A stretch of 64,000 nucleotides of DNA from Spirochaetota bacterium (lineage in GTDB: Bacteria; Spirochaetota; Spirochaetia; Treponematales; UBA12059). A program made the position numbers and the translations under genes. This document shows positions 17,155-25,606 of this stretch, piece after piece. The stretch's first letter is position 1; each line of letters begins with the position of its first letter. The stretch lies in assembly GCA_026398615.1 (NCBI GenBank), contig JAPLSN010000042.1, forward strand, positions 62,001 through 126,000, read 5' to 3'. Under the pieces are notes generated by a model, which ran no database searches, was not told where the DNA came from, and saw nothing but the letters and a program-made list of their open reading frames with translations.

Positions 17155-18831
17155 CTAGGAATCGCCGTTGAGGGGCGTATTCATGGATCTCAAGAATGCC
17201 TCATTATTCTTGGTTTTCATCATCTTGTCAATCAGGAGCTCGATGATCTCGATATCGTCCAGGGGATTGATGACCCTGCGCAGCACCCAGATCTTCTGGA
17301 GTTCCTCTTCGGTGAGGAGGAGCTCTTCCTTGCGCGTCCCGGACTTCTTGATGTTGATGGCGGGAAAGAGCCGCCGGTCGGAAAGGCGCCGGTCGAGGTT
17401 GATCTCCATGTTGCCGGTACCCTTGAATTCCTCGAAGATCACTTCGTCCATGCGACTGCCCGTGTCGACGAGCGCCGTGGCGATGATCGTCAGCGAACCG
17501 CCTTCTTCGAGGTTGCGGGCCGCACCGAAGAAGCGCTTCGGCTTGTGGAGGGCGTTGGAATCCACGCCGCCTGAAAGAATCTTGCCGCTCGTGGGTACGG
17601 TCTGGTTGTAGGCGCGCGCGAGCCTCGTGATGGAATCGAGCAGTATGACGACGTCCTTCCCGTGCTCCACGAGGCGCTTGGCTTTTTCCATCACCATCTC
17701 GGCGACCTGCACGTGCCTTGTAGCCTGTTCGTCGAAAGTGGAACTGATGACCTCGGCCTTGACCGTACGCTCCATGTCGGTGACTTCTTCGGGGCGCTCG
17801 TCGATGAGGAGGACGATGAGGTAGACTTCAGGCTGGTTTCGCGTGATCGCGTTGGCGATCCGTTGCATGAGTATCGTCTTGCCGGTTCGCGGCGGGGACA
17901 CGATGAGGGCGCGCTGGCCCTTGCCGATCGGGCAGAACAGGTTGATTATCCGGGTGCTGGCCTCCTCGGTGACGGTTTCGAGGTTGAGTCGCTTGTTGGG
18001 GTAGAGCGGCGTGAGGTTTTCGAACGGGATGCGGTTCTGCGCCACAGCCGGTTCGTCGAAATTGACCTGCTCGACGCGAAGCATCGCGAAGAAACGTTCG
18101 CCCTCCTTCGGGCTCCGGATCTGCCCGTACACCGTATCGCCGGTCTTCAGGTTGAAAAGCCGTATCTGGCTCGGACTGATGTAGATGTCGTCGGTGCCGG
18201 GCAGGTAGCTGTTCTGGGGGGATCGGAGGAATCCGTAGCCATCGGGAAGGATCTCGAGCGAACCGTAGGCGTAAATGATTCCGCCGCGCTCGGTATGGGA
18301 CTTCAGGATCGAAAAGATGAGTTCCTGTTTTTTGAATGTCACCATTTCTTCATGGTTCAACCCGTACTTGGCACCGATGTCGCGAAGGTCCTTGAGGGGC
18401 ATGCTCGTCAGGTCGTTGATGGAGAGGCGCGATCTGGATTCAGCCGGCTCGGGACGGACTTGCTGCTCCCCGGCGGGTTTGTCGAAATTTTCCTGCTTCC
18501 GGACGAAGCCGGGAGAGACGAATGTGGAGAGCTTGGGTTCGACCGGTTCTTCGGGTCGTCGTTGTTCGGGTTCGGGCGTGCTCGAACGCCGTTTCATCCG
18601 TATCCTCGCCGGTTCCCGTTCCGTTGCATCATGTTCGGCTGCGTTCTCGGCGTCAGTTTCCGGTTGTTCGCTGGTTTCACCTTCACTCGGGGATTCGCCA
18701 GTCTCGGCCTCAAGCTGGATGTCCGTGGGTTGTATGTCGGAACCATCCATGAGCAGCTCGGTCTGGCCGGCGTCATCCTGGCAGGTGTCACCTGGTCCTT
18801 CGGAAGTCTTTCGTCTGCGAACAATCGCCAT
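17155..18831 (-). CDS. rho: transcription termination factor Rho
   Basis: 558 aa from ATG 18831 (GGAG 6 nt upstream); the track start ten codons earlier has no ribosome binding site. A disordered acidic N-terminal extension of about 140 residues makes it longer than the usual 420 aa. After it come the Rho N-terminal helical domain ([20 protein letters not shown]), the cold-shock RNA-binding domain ([20 protein letters not shown]) and the RecA-like ATPase with Walker [13 protein letters not shown] and the Q-loop region. The hexamer unwinds RNA to end transcription. A strong promoter upstream and a leader of about 150 nt leave room for autoregulation. Confidence 0.97.
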   Translation of the reverse strand: MAIVRRRKTSEGPGDTCQDDAGQTELLMDGSDIQPTDIQLEAETGESPSEGETSEQPETDAENAAEHDATEREPARIRMKRRSSTPEPEQRRPEEPVEPKLSTFVSPGFVRKQENFDKPAGEQQVRPEPAESRSRLSINDLTSMPLKDLRDIGAKYGLNHEEMVTFKKQELIFSILKSHTERGGIIYAYGSLEILPDGYGFLRSPQNSYLPGTDDIYISPSQIRLFNLKTGDTVYGQIRSPKEGERFFAMLRVEQVNFDEPAVAQNRIPFENLTPLYPNKRLNLETVTEEASTRIINLFCPIGKGQRALIVSPPRTGKTILMQRIANAITRNQPEVYLIVLLIDERPEEVTDMERTVKAEVISSTFDEQATRHVQVAEMVMEKAKRLVEHGKDVVILLDSITRLARAYNQTVPTSGKILSGGVDSNALHKPKRFFGAARNLEEGGSLTIIATALVDTGSRMDEVIFEEFKGTGNMEINLDRRLSDRRLFPAINIKKSGTRKEELLLTEEELQKIWVLRRVINPLDDIEIIELLIDKMMKTKNNEAFLRSMNTPLNGDS

Positions 18832-18990
18832 GGAATTCTCCGTTTCGTCGTCGATTAGCATTCGTCTTGTTGGCGGATGGTGGTGTGACCGCGTCGGGTC
18901 GTTCTGGATTCCTCAGGTAATAGCGCTGATGGGGAATTGGAGCGAATGACGCAGAATGCCGCGCCCGCTCGGGCGCACTGAATTTTAGCC

Positions 18991-19019
18991 ACTATAAATG
19001 CGTTCCTTGTACATGTCAA
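18991..19019 (-). promoter_or_regulatory. sigma-70-type promoter of rho
   Basis: On the minus strand: TTGACA, 17 bp, TATAGT, close to the ideal. The -35 box overlaps the stop codon of the upstream cinA-like gene. A perfect 7-bp inverted repeat GCGCCCG/CGGGCGC (18961-18976) lies just after the expected transcription start, in the 150-nt leader. Confidence 0.75.
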
Positions 19020-19528
19020 GCCGGATTTTCCCCGAGGAGTACGGTCATGTGTTCCAGCGCAAGACGAACTGCCGTCTCGCGGATGCGGTTCCTGTTTCCG
19101 GGGAAGAGTGAGGCGAACGTCGAAACCCGGTTCGCCGCAAACCCGAACCACACGGTGCCGACGGGTTTCTCCACGGTGCCGCCATCCGGTCCGGCGATAC
19201 CCGTGACCGAGATCCCCAGGTCGGTTCCCAGAAGACGGCGAACTCCTTCCGCCATGGCAGCGGCCGTTTCGGCCGATACAGCGCCTGAAGTTTCGATCGT
19301 CGATCTGGGAACGTGCAGGATCTTCATCTTGACTTCGTTGTCGTACGCGACGATACCGCCCTTGAAAACCCGGGAAGCACCGGGTACGGCCGTGATGGCC
19401 GCGGAAACCATGCCGCCCGTGCACGACTCGGCACAGGCAAGCGTGAAACCGAGCCGCGCGAGTAGTTCGACCAGCTCTCCGGCCGCCGTGTCGAAAACGG
19501 CGGAATCCGGCTCGTGGGCGCGTATCAA
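19016..19528 (-). CDS. CinA C-terminal-domain protein (NMN deamidase, PncC-like)
   Basis: 170 aa, the length of the stand-alone CinA C-terminal domain. Members deamidate nicotinamide mononucleotide to nicotinic acid mononucleotide in NAD recycling. Motifs are [40 protein letters not shown] and [19 protein letters not shown]. Its start overlaps the bactofilin stop by ATGA, so it is translated together with that cytoskeletal gene. The activity is inferred from the family. Confidence 0.93.
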   Translation of the reverse strand: MIRAHEPDSAVFDTAAGELVELLARLGFTLACAESCTGGMVSAAITAVPGASRVFKGGIVAYDNEVKMKILHVPRSTIETSGAVSAETAAAMAEGVRRLLGTDLGISVTGIAGPDGGTVEKPVGTVWFGFAANRVSTFASLFPGNRNRIRETAVRLALEHMTVLLGENPA

Positions 19529-19911
19529 GGATGCTCGGAGATGAAGGGATTGAAGGCGTCAGGTGATCGGATCATGTCGCATCGTCCTTCGAAGACCACG
19601 CCATCGGCGATCCGGAGCTTGGTCGTCCGGACATTTCCGTAAACGCGCGCGGTCGGCAGCATTTCGATCTTGTCGACGGCTTCGAGATCGCCCTTCACCT
19701 GTCCGCTGACGATGATGCTCGATGCCCGGACGATCCTGGCCGTCACCTTTGCGGGTTCGTCGATGTACAGGACTCCCTTGGCTTCTATCTCGCCTTCGAA
19801 AGTGCCGCGAATCTTCAGGGATTCGCTGAACTTGAGCTTTCCGTTGAAGCTCGTTTCCGGACCCAGGGTCGTCACGATGACGACAGGTTTGTTGCTGGCA
19901 TGCTTGGGCAT
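19525..19911 (-). CDS. bactofilin
   Basis: 128 aa. Bactofilins polymerise without nucleotide into beta-helical filaments that scaffold envelope and cell-shape proteins. The core is the repetitive beta pattern ([49 protein letters not shown]) with short proline-containing ends. The codon before the ATG is a stop in frame, so the start is fixed, although the ribosome binding site is weak. It is cotranscribed with the cinA-like gene. Confidence 0.92.
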   Translation of the reverse strand: MPKHASNKPVVIVTTLGPETSFNGKLKFSESLKIRGTFEGEIEAKGVLYIDEPAKVTARIVRASSIIVSGQVKGDLEAVDKIEMLPTARVYGNVRTTKLRIADGVVFEGRCDMIRSPDAFNPFISEHP

Positions 19912-20062
19912 TCATCCCATCCGTTTCCCGGCCTTGACGGCCATGAGCTATTCGCGTTCCCGTGGAACGTTGGATTTCGCAGAACCTGCTCCGTAATCGA
20001 CAAAAAGGGAGAGAATGGGCTTTCCGGTGTGTCATGCACGGACCGAGTGGTGAAGTACTCGC

Positions 20063-20284
20063 CTATTTGGTCTTCATGACGAAAACGCCATCCCAATCCT
20101 CCGGAGGCGGATCGCCTTCGTAATGTTCACATCGTTCCAGGTATTTCTTGGACGGGCCATCGTTCTGATCGAACGTCAGGGCTTCGATGAATTTGGCCTT
20201 GGCTTCGGAAAATTTCATCAGCTTGTAGAGTTTCCTGCCTTCGGCGAAAAGGTCGAGCACTTTCTGCTTTTCGGGCGTGATCAT
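20063..20284 (-). CDS. stand-alone C-terminal tail of spirochaetal adenylate cyclases (TPR-like)
   Basis: 73 aa from ATG 20284 (AAGGAG upstream); the ORF-track start is 32 codons too early. It is one TPR-like helix pair (LFAEGRKLYKLMKFSEAKAK) followed by DQNDGPSKKYLERCEHY and PPPEDWDGVFVMKTK. From memory this ending is found at the C-terminus of many class III adenylate/guanylate cyclases in spirochaetes, after the catalytic domain. Here no cyclase domain is present. It could be a partner or a fragment; function unknown. Confidence 0.65.
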   Translation of the reverse strand: MITPEKQKVLDLFAEGRKLYKLMKFSEAKAKFIEALTFDQNDGPSKKYLERCEHYEGDPPPEDWDGVFVMKTK

Positions 20285-20437
20285 GATCGCTCCTTTTTCA
20301 ATGCGCCCCGTACGAAAGCCGCATTCCTTTGGAACTCGTGCGTCACACGCACGGCAAACCCCGCATCCCTGCATTGTCACGGGAATTCGGAAAGCAAGGG
20401 ATGGTGAACAAAACGGATCCAGCCCGGGCTTCCCGAT

Positions 20438-21133
20438 CTATTTCAAGTGTTCCTTGACCTTCTTCTTGATGACGTGGATGGTGGTTTCAGCCCGTTTCAG
20501 CTCATCGGCTTCCTTGCGAAGGGATTCCACCCGTCGTTCCAGCTCCGACAGCTTTTCAAGTGAAGCGAGGGAACCGGTTTGTACCTGCCCGATGAACGCC
20601 GCCCCGAATTCGGATCCGGCATTCCTGGTCGCTTCGACCATCCCCAAGATCGGCAAGCGGAGGGATTTGATGAAATCGGTAACCTCGTCGACGAGTCGTT
20701 CGAACACCTGAAGACGCGTTTCCCTCTTTTCCAGCTGGTGGATCAAGTCCCTGGTGCGGAGTATCGCGCGGATGCGGGCAAGGACTTCGGAAAAATTGAA
20801 CGGCTTGGTGATGTAGTCATCGGCGCCGAGTTCGAGCCCTTCGACCTTGTCACGCACGTCATCCAGGGCCGAAAACATGATGATGGGGATTTCCGAAAAC
20901 TCCCGGTATTCTTCCTTGGTTTTCAGGATGCTCGTCACTTCCCAGCCCGACAGCTTGGGCATGACGTTGTCCAGGAGAACCAGGTCAGGCTTGAATTGCC
21001 TGATTGCGTCAAGGGCTTCGAATCCGTTCTCCGCCATTTCCACTTCGAACCCGAGCTTCGAAAGCATGACTTCGAAAAATTCGAGATTGATCTGTTCGTC
21101 ATCTACTATGAGGATTCGTTTCTTCGATGTCAT
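20438..21133 (-). CDS. response regulator with C-terminal coiled coil
   Basis: 231 aa from ATG 21133; the first 118 codons of the ORF-track entry are the out-of-frame end of lnt. The receiver domain (residues 1-125) is complete: LIVDDEQ, phospho-acceptor Asp in LVLLDNVMP, MFSALDD and the KPF Lys. After it come about 100 residues of helix, ending in a charged coiled coil (SLEKLSELERRVESLRKEAD). There is no DNA-binding or enzymatic domain, so output is probably by protein contact. It lies 23 bp after lnt and may be read from the HU-lnt transcript. Confidence 0.9.
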   Translation of the reverse strand: MTSKKRILIVDDEQINLEFFEVMLSKLGFEVEMAENGFEALDAIRQFKPDLVLLDNVMPKLSGWEVTSILKTKEEYREFSEIPIIMFSALDDVRDKVEGLELGADDYITKPFNFSEVLARIRAILRTRDLIHQLEKRETRLQVFERLVDEVTDFIKSLRLPILGMVEATRNAGSEFGAAFIGQVQTGSLASLEKLSELERRVESLRKEADELKRAETTIHVIKKKVKEHLK

Positions 21134-21156
21134 ACACTTCCCTGCGGCCGGTTCTT

Positions 21157-22773
21157 CTAGTTTCCATTTTTCCATCGAAGCCGCCCTCTTGTCAACCGTA
21201 AACTGAGCCGTCCGAGGAGCAGCACGACGAGGACGATCGGACCTATCCAAGCCGCGATCCTCCTGGTCATGACGCGAATCGCCCGTCCGGAGCGAGGGGC
21301 GATCTCGAGATTGACCGTGAGGATGCCGGAGGCGAAAGGCGGCAATTTCCCGCGTATGATCCCGTTCGGGTCGATATGGGCGGTGATGCCGGTATTGGCG
21401 TCGCGAAGCACCGGCAAACCGGTTTCCGCGGCCCTGAAACATGACATTGCCAGGTGCTGGTATTCGCACGAGCTTGAATGGGACCACGAATCATCGGTGA
21501 GAACGATGAAAAAATCGGCTCCCTTGTCTGCGAATGCGTCGAACAAGCCGGGAAACGAATCCTCGAAGCAGATAGGAGCCGCAAAACGGATAGCCGCGCT
21601 CCGGTCGACCGGGAGATCGAACAGGGTCAGGGTGGTTCCCGGAGTCCATGCGGTGCCGATGCGGGTTTCAAGGACTTCGGCAAAGCCCGGAAAGCGTTCG
21701 CGCAGCGGGACTCGCTCTGCGAAAGGGACGAGCCGGATCTTGTCGTAACGGCCGACCAATCCTCCCTTTCCGAACAGCCTGGCACTGTTGAAATTTTTCC
21801 GCAAACCCCCGCCATCCGCTTCAGCCGTGCCGTTCCCGAAAAGCACGAAAGTCCCGGATCGTTCCAGGAAAGTCCACAATTCGGCCACGGATTCGTAGAC
21901 CTCGCGATCCGAACGGAGCTTGAGGTGCCATTCGACCGGCGGCACGACGGCGGTTTCATGCCATACGATGAGGTCCGGTGAGTCATCCAGCGCCCGTTCG
22001 CTCAAGCCAATCAAGTCCCGCATCGCTTTTTGATAATCCGGAGGACCGGACTGTCGGTGACGGATGTCGGGCTGGATCAGGTCAACCCTGATGACGGCCG
22101 AAGGATCGGCATGCGGTGTGGGAAGCATGCCCGCCAACCCAACCATGAGCACGATCACCATCGGTGCAGTGAACGCCGCCGATGCAGTTCGCTTCACTCC
22201 AGCTTCGACACGATGGAGCAGGGCACGGGCTATGAGAGCGTTGACCGCGACGATCGCCAGGCTGACCGAAGCGACGCCTCCCCAGGAAGCGAGACGAAGG
22301 GCACCGGCCGAACGATAGAGCGCATAGCCGGGCGATCCGTACGAATCCGCCAGGGGTCCCAGGGATCGCAATGCGTCGAAGGACAGCCATACGGCCGACC
22401 ATGCAAGCCATGCGGGCGCTCGGAGCAATTTCACGGTACATGAGGCAGCCGCGAAGAGGAGCGCGTAATGCAGACTGGAAGCAATTTCGACGAAAAGAAG
22501 TGCGAGCGGATGGTAGTCAGCGAGCCAGTAGCCGGTACCCATGCGCGAAAGGAAGCCGAACAGGATGCCTGCGATTGCCGATGGCGCCATGTCCAGGCGA
22601 AAGACGAGCAGGAAAAGCGGGACCAACGCGATCCACGACAGGAACCCAGCGCCCATGGGCAACAGCGGATTCGGGAAGGAAAAAAACAACAGGATGCTGG
22701 AAGTGACGACCGCGAGCCAGGAAATCGATCGTACCTGTGGACGGCAAGCGGGCTGAGGCCCTCGCCGTGTCAT
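21157..22773 (-). CDS. lnt: apolipoprotein N-acyltransferase
   Basis: 538 aa. It adds the third acyl chain to the N-terminal cysteine of lipoproteins at the outer face of the inner membrane. The N-terminal half has six or more hydrophobic helices. The C-terminal nitrilase-fold domain shows the triad as Glu in IVWHETAVVPP, Lys in GRYDKIRLVPFAE and Cys in APICFEDSFPGL. The real start (22773) overlaps the HU stop by ATGA; the longer ORF in the track runs through HU out of frame. Its presence fits the many lipoproteins in this diderm genome. Confidence 0.93.
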   Translation of the reverse strand: MTRRGPQPACRPQVRSISWLAVVTSSILLFFSFPNPLLPMGAGFLSWIALVPLFLLVFRLDMAPSAIAGILFGFLSRMGTGYWLADYHPLALLFVEIASSLHYALLFAAASCTVKLLRAPAWLAWSAVWLSFDALRSLGPLADSYGSPGYALYRSAGALRLASWGGVASVSLAIVAVNALIARALLHRVEAGVKRTASAAFTAPMVIVLMVGLAGMLPTPHADPSAVIRVDLIQPDIRHRQSGPPDYQKAMRDLIGLSERALDDSPDLIVWHETAVVPPVEWHLKLRSDREVYESVAELWTFLERSGTFVLFGNGTAEADGGGLRKNFNSARLFGKGGLVGRYDKIRLVPFAERVPLRERFPGFAEVLETRIGTAWTPGTTLTLFDLPVDRSAAIRFAAPICFEDSFPGLFDAFADKGADFFIVLTDDSWSHSSSCEYQHLAMSCFRAAETGLPVLRDANTGITAHIDPNGIIRGKLPPFASGILTVNLEIAPRSGRAIRVMTRRIAAWIGPIVLVVLLLGRLSLRLTRGRLRWKNGN

Positions 22774-23087
22774 TCGGGGGTGGCTGGCGTTTTTTTCAGA
22801 TCCCAGGCCGAAGTCTTGAGCTCCCGGCCCGGGCGGAATGCCGCGACGCCATGGTCTTCGACGCTGACGGGCTCGCCTGTCTTGGGGTTCCTGGCCCGTT
22901 TGCGGCCTTTCCGGAAGCGGATTTCGAAGGTTCCGAATCCCCGCAGCTCCACCGTCTTGCCGCCAAGGATGGAGTCCTTGATCTCCTCGATGAGTCCATC
23001 GATGAGCAGGTGTATATCCTTGCGGTTGAGATGGAGTTTTTCGTACAAGGCGTCGATGATCTCGGCCTTCGTCACTTTTCCGCTCAC
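22770..23087 (-). CDS. HU/IHF-family DNA-binding protein
   Basis: 105 aa with a GTG start and GGAG upstream. It is a nucleoid protein that binds and bends DNA as a dimer. The family core is complete: VTKAEIIDALYEKLHLNRKD, VELRGFGTFEIRFRKGRKRA and NPKTGEPVSV. A 10-15 residue tail (LKTSAWDLKKTPATPE) extends beyond standard HU. It is translationally coupled to lnt. A 7-bp inverted repeat lies about 90 bp upstream and could be an operator. Confidence 0.94.
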   Translation of the reverse strand: MSGKVTKAEIIDALYEKLHLNRKDIHLLIDGLIEEIKDSILGGKTVELRGFGTFEIRFRKGRKRARNPKTGEPVSVEDHGVAAFRPGRELKTSAWDLKKTPATPE

Positions 23088-23178
23088 GGCTGGTCTCCGT
23101 ACGAATCCGAAAGCCTTCCGGATCCAATGATGCGGCAGATGCTTTCAGGCGCCTTGATGGTTCTGCGCCGCACGCGGC

Positions 23179-23197
23179 TGACCGTTACGTACGGTCA
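23179..23197. repeat. short inverted repeat upstream of HU
   Basis: TGACCGT, 5 nt, ACGGTCA: a perfect 7-bp dyad between rpsT and the HU gene. The size suits an operator for a dimeric regulator or a small hairpin; there is no T-tract. Confidence 0.35.
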
Positions 23198-23318
23198 CGT
23201 CGCGCATATCGATTCACCGTTTTCCGAGCGCCGACCGGAACCGGCTTGAATCGAAATACGGGTCGGAAGCTTGGGCGCGCCGGGGAATCGGTATCTTGCC
23301 GATGCGCGCATTTCATGT

Positions 23319-23600
23319 CTACGCGAGGAGCGTGTTGACGAGATGCTGCAGCCTGGATTTCTTGCGGGCGGCCGCGTTTTTCTTCACGATGCCCTTCCGG
23401 GCAGCAGTGTCGATTTCCTTGATCATGGTTTTCAAGGTCTCGTCGGCCTTGGCCTTGTTTTTTTCGAGGACGGCGGAAAGGACTTTCTTTGCCGCACCAC
23501 GGATGCCGGTTTTGATTTTCTTGTTCTGGATCCGACGCTTTTCATCCTGCGTATGACGTTTTTCAGCGGAATGAAACTGCTTGACGACGGTACTAGCCAC
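23319..23600 (-). CDS. rpsT: 30S ribosomal protein S20
   Basis: 93 aa, basic and helical, with the S20 pattern (HSAEKRHTQDEKRRIQNKKI, IDTAARKGIVKKNAAARKKS). It binds 16S rRNA early in 30S assembly. The start is GTG with GGAGGG 9 nt upstream. A strong promoter gives a leader of about 135 nt, which leaves room for the autoregulation known for S20 in other bacteria, though no structure was identified. Confidence 0.97.
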   Translation of the reverse strand: MASTVVKQFHSAEKRHTQDEKRRIQNKKIKTGIRGAAKKVLSAVLEKNKAKADETLKTMIKEIDTAARKGIVKKNAAARKKSRLQHLVNTLLA

Positions 23601-23742
23601 TAGGTTATCCCTCCATGTGAACCAAACGATGATAACGTATGTTCAAACATCGAATCCGGAAACATGATTGCCGGAGCCGTTGTAGTGCCCGAACGAGCCT
23701 GTGAAACCCGTACATGGGGTATCCCGGCCTTAAGTCATGATA

Positions 23743-23771
23743 CCGTATCAGGATACCACCGGGATGTCAAG
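23743..23771 (-). promoter_or_regulatory. sigma-70-type promoter of rpsT
   Basis: On the minus strand: TTGACA, 17 bp, TACGGT. The -10 box lies inside a small palindrome GATACcGTATC (23741-23751), a possible operator. Confidence 0.65.
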
Positions 23772-23799
23772 CCGACGGAACCGCACGGGCGCACGACGG

Positions 23800-24408
23800 T
23801 CAGAGGAACAGGTCGTACTTCCTTGTCCGGTTCTTTTTCGCTTCGTCATCGAATCCCAGGTTGAACCGTTTTTCGGCGCCGACGGTGGACGGCGGGCCGT
23901 GTCCTGGCAAAAGTATTGTATCGTCGGCGAGGTTCAGGATTTTCTGCGAAATGGAGCGCCGGAGCAGCGCGTTGCCGTATTTGCTGATCGTCGAACCGAT
24001 CAAACCAGCCTGCAGGGTATCCCCGGTGAATACCAGCTTGCCGATCCTGAAAGCCAGGGAATCCGACGAATGGCCGGGCACCGACAGGACTTCGGCATCC
24101 AGTCCCCTGCACAAGTCGAAGCGATCGCCGTCGCGCACGACCGTGCTCGGGAAATCGCAGATCATGGCCTTGCTCGCGTAGATGCGGGCTTCGTAGATCT
24201 TCATGAGCGTGGCGATCCCGCGGATGTGGTGCTTGTGGTTGTGGGTGACGAGCACGGTTCGGACATAGTAGCCGTTTTTCTCGATGAAGCGGAGCAGGTT
24301 GACGGTGAATTCCGCGGGATCGACCAGGATGGCGTCGCCAGTCTCGTCGCAACCGAGCAGGAACACGTTGGATGAACCGTACGGGGAATATTGGAAATAC
24401 AGCTTCAT
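23800..24408 (-). CDS. metallo-beta-lactamase-fold hydrolase
   Basis: 202 aa. The fold is a glyoxalase II/YcbL type: LVTHNHKHHIRG, VPGHSSDSLAF, FTGDTLQ and LLPGHGPPS. In the classical HxHxDH motif the Asp is replaced by His (HNHKHH), which would alter the second metal site; the other ligands are present. The substrate is unknown; thiol esters or persulfides are candidates from the family. The start overlaps the stop of the pentapeptide-repeat gene by ATGA, so they are co-translated. Confidence 0.85.
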   Translation of the reverse strand: MKLYFQYSPYGSSNVFLLGCDETGDAILVDPAEFTVNLLRFIEKNGYYVRTVLVTHNHKHHIRGIATLMKIYEARIYASKAMICDFPSTVVRDGDRFDLCRGLDAEVLSVPGHSSDSLAFRIGKLVFTGDTLQAGLIGSTISKYGNALLRRSISQKILNLADDTILLPGHGPPSTVGAEKRFNLGFDDEAKKNRTRKYDLFL

Positions 24409-25004
24409 AGATAGGCCTGGTCGACGTTCCTGATGGCTTCCTGGGTGTTGGAAAACTTGAAGGAAACGTCCTTCTCGAGATCGAAGAGGAAATATGCCCG
24501 TTTCACGTCACAATCCCTGAATTCGGTTCGCGTCACCTCGGACCTGATGAACCTCGAATTGTACAGGTTCGAGCTGTTGAAGGTGCATTCCTCGATCCTG
24601 GCACCGTTGAAGTTGTTGTGGACCAGTTCGGAATTTTCGAAGGCGCAATCGGTGAACGCGCAGCCGGCGAACGAGCAGAACTGGATGTCCGACTTGGAGA
24701 AGTCGCAGGACTGGAGGATTGAAAAATCCAGGAAACACATCCTGAAGGTCGACCCGGTAAACGCGATGTTCCTGAGCGTGGAACCCATGAAGGAACATCC
24801 GTAGAACGCGCGGGCGGAAAGGTCCTGTCCGACTATTTCAAGTCCCGCGAGGTTGAGATCCTTGACATTGGTCGTCGAGAGGAGTATCTCGGAAATCCCG
24901 GCCGCCGCGACGCGCGGATCGGCCATGTGCCGGGCGCAACGGTCGAATCCAGATACCGAATTGCGGTCGCAGTCGCGCTCGACGCATGCGTTGAATGGGA
25001 ACAT
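24405..25004 (-). CDS. pentapeptide-repeat protein
   Basis: 199 aa. An N-terminal cysteine-containing segment (CVERDCDRNSVSGFDRCARH) looks like a small metal site. From residue 48 on, repeats of the A(D/N)Lxx type form a right-handed quadrilateral beta-helix (LNLAGLEIVG, CSFMGSTLRNIAFTGSTFRM, CAFTDCAFENSELVHNNFNG). Such helices serve as protein-binding surfaces. It is cotranscribed with the MBL hydrolase. The ATG follows a -10 box by 6 nt and has no Shine-Dalgarno. Confidence 0.9.
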   Translation of the reverse strand: MFPFNACVERDCDRNSVSGFDRCARHMADPRVAAAGISEILLSTTNVKDLNLAGLEIVGQDLSARAFYGCSFMGSTLRNIAFTGSTFRMCFLDFSILQSCDFSKSDIQFCSFAGCAFTDCAFENSELVHNNFNGARIEECTFNSSNLYNSRFIRSEVTRTEFRDCDVKRAYFLFDLEKDVSFKFSNTQEAIRNVDQAYL

Positions 25005-25010
25005 GCGAGA

Positions 25011-25039
25011 AGATTAGCCCAAACCAGCCGTCAACGCAA
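25011..25039 (-). promoter_or_regulatory. leaderless-type promoter of the pentapeptide-MBL operon
   Basis: On the minus strand: TTGCGT, 17 bp, TAATCT, then 6 nt to ATG 25004. No Shine-Dalgarno is visible. Confidence 0.55.
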
Positions 25040-25080
25040 GCTTGACGACCAACCGTCCGGGCGCCGGCTGGATGCATCTT

Positions 25081-25527
25081 TCAGGCGAGCATGCGTGACA
25101 GGACTTCCGGATCCAGCCTGAATTCGCAGCCCCTTCCCTGGAGAAAATGATGGATCCCGAGGAGATGGATGGACAGGTCCGAAAGGACAAGGCGTTCCCC
25201 GGTTTCCGTATCGCTCACTTCCATCGAATTCTTGTGGAAAGCGCCGTCCCCGAACGGGCAGGGCAGAAGACCCCGCGCGTCGCCCGTGCATACGAGCTTG
25301 CGACCGACCGTGACCGGTTCGCCGAGCCCGCGCGACCCGGTTTCGCGGTACTCTGCGAGCCTTGCGGCGACCTTTTCGAAGTCGAGATCCAGGCGCCGGA
25401 ATTCTTCCTCGTCGGCCTGGACGATGTCGGCGATCGTGCGGTCATCGGAACCGAAGAATCCTCCCGCCGTGATGATCCCGGGTCTCATCCGCTCCCGCGC
25501 GTTCTTTTCCGCTCCCGTGTTCTTCAT
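25081..25527 (-). CDS. conserved-looking hypothetical protein
   Basis: 148 aa. I do not recognise the family. It has no signal peptide or membrane segment. The N-terminal half is acidic and helical (IADIVQADEEEFRRLDLDFE); the second half is beta-like with two cysteines in VCTGDARGLLPCPFGDGAF and a His-containing end (LSIHLLGIHHFLQGRG). The Cys/His residues could bind a metal. AGAGGTG precedes the ATG. It lies alone between the nqr cluster and the pentapeptide gene, same strand. Confidence 0.6.
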   Translation of the reverse strand: MKNTGAEKNARERMRPGIITAGGFFGSDDRTIADIVQADEEEFRRLDLDFEKVAARLAEYRETGSRGLGEPVTVGRKLVCTGDARGLLPCPFGDGAFHKNSMEVSDTETGERLVLSDLSIHLLGIHHFLQGRGCEFRLDPEVLSRMLA

Positions 25528-25606
25528 CGATACACCTCTTGCTGATCGCGATCGTCAGCCGCCTCGGTCCGCCCGGAATCGCCTCGAAGTCCCGGTGCCG
25601 CCGGCC

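Noticed and set aside
22774-23127. N-terminal 118 residues of the 656-aa ORF given for lnt
   Set aside because: They translate the HU gene out of frame; the ATGA overlap with HU at 22773 marks the real start.
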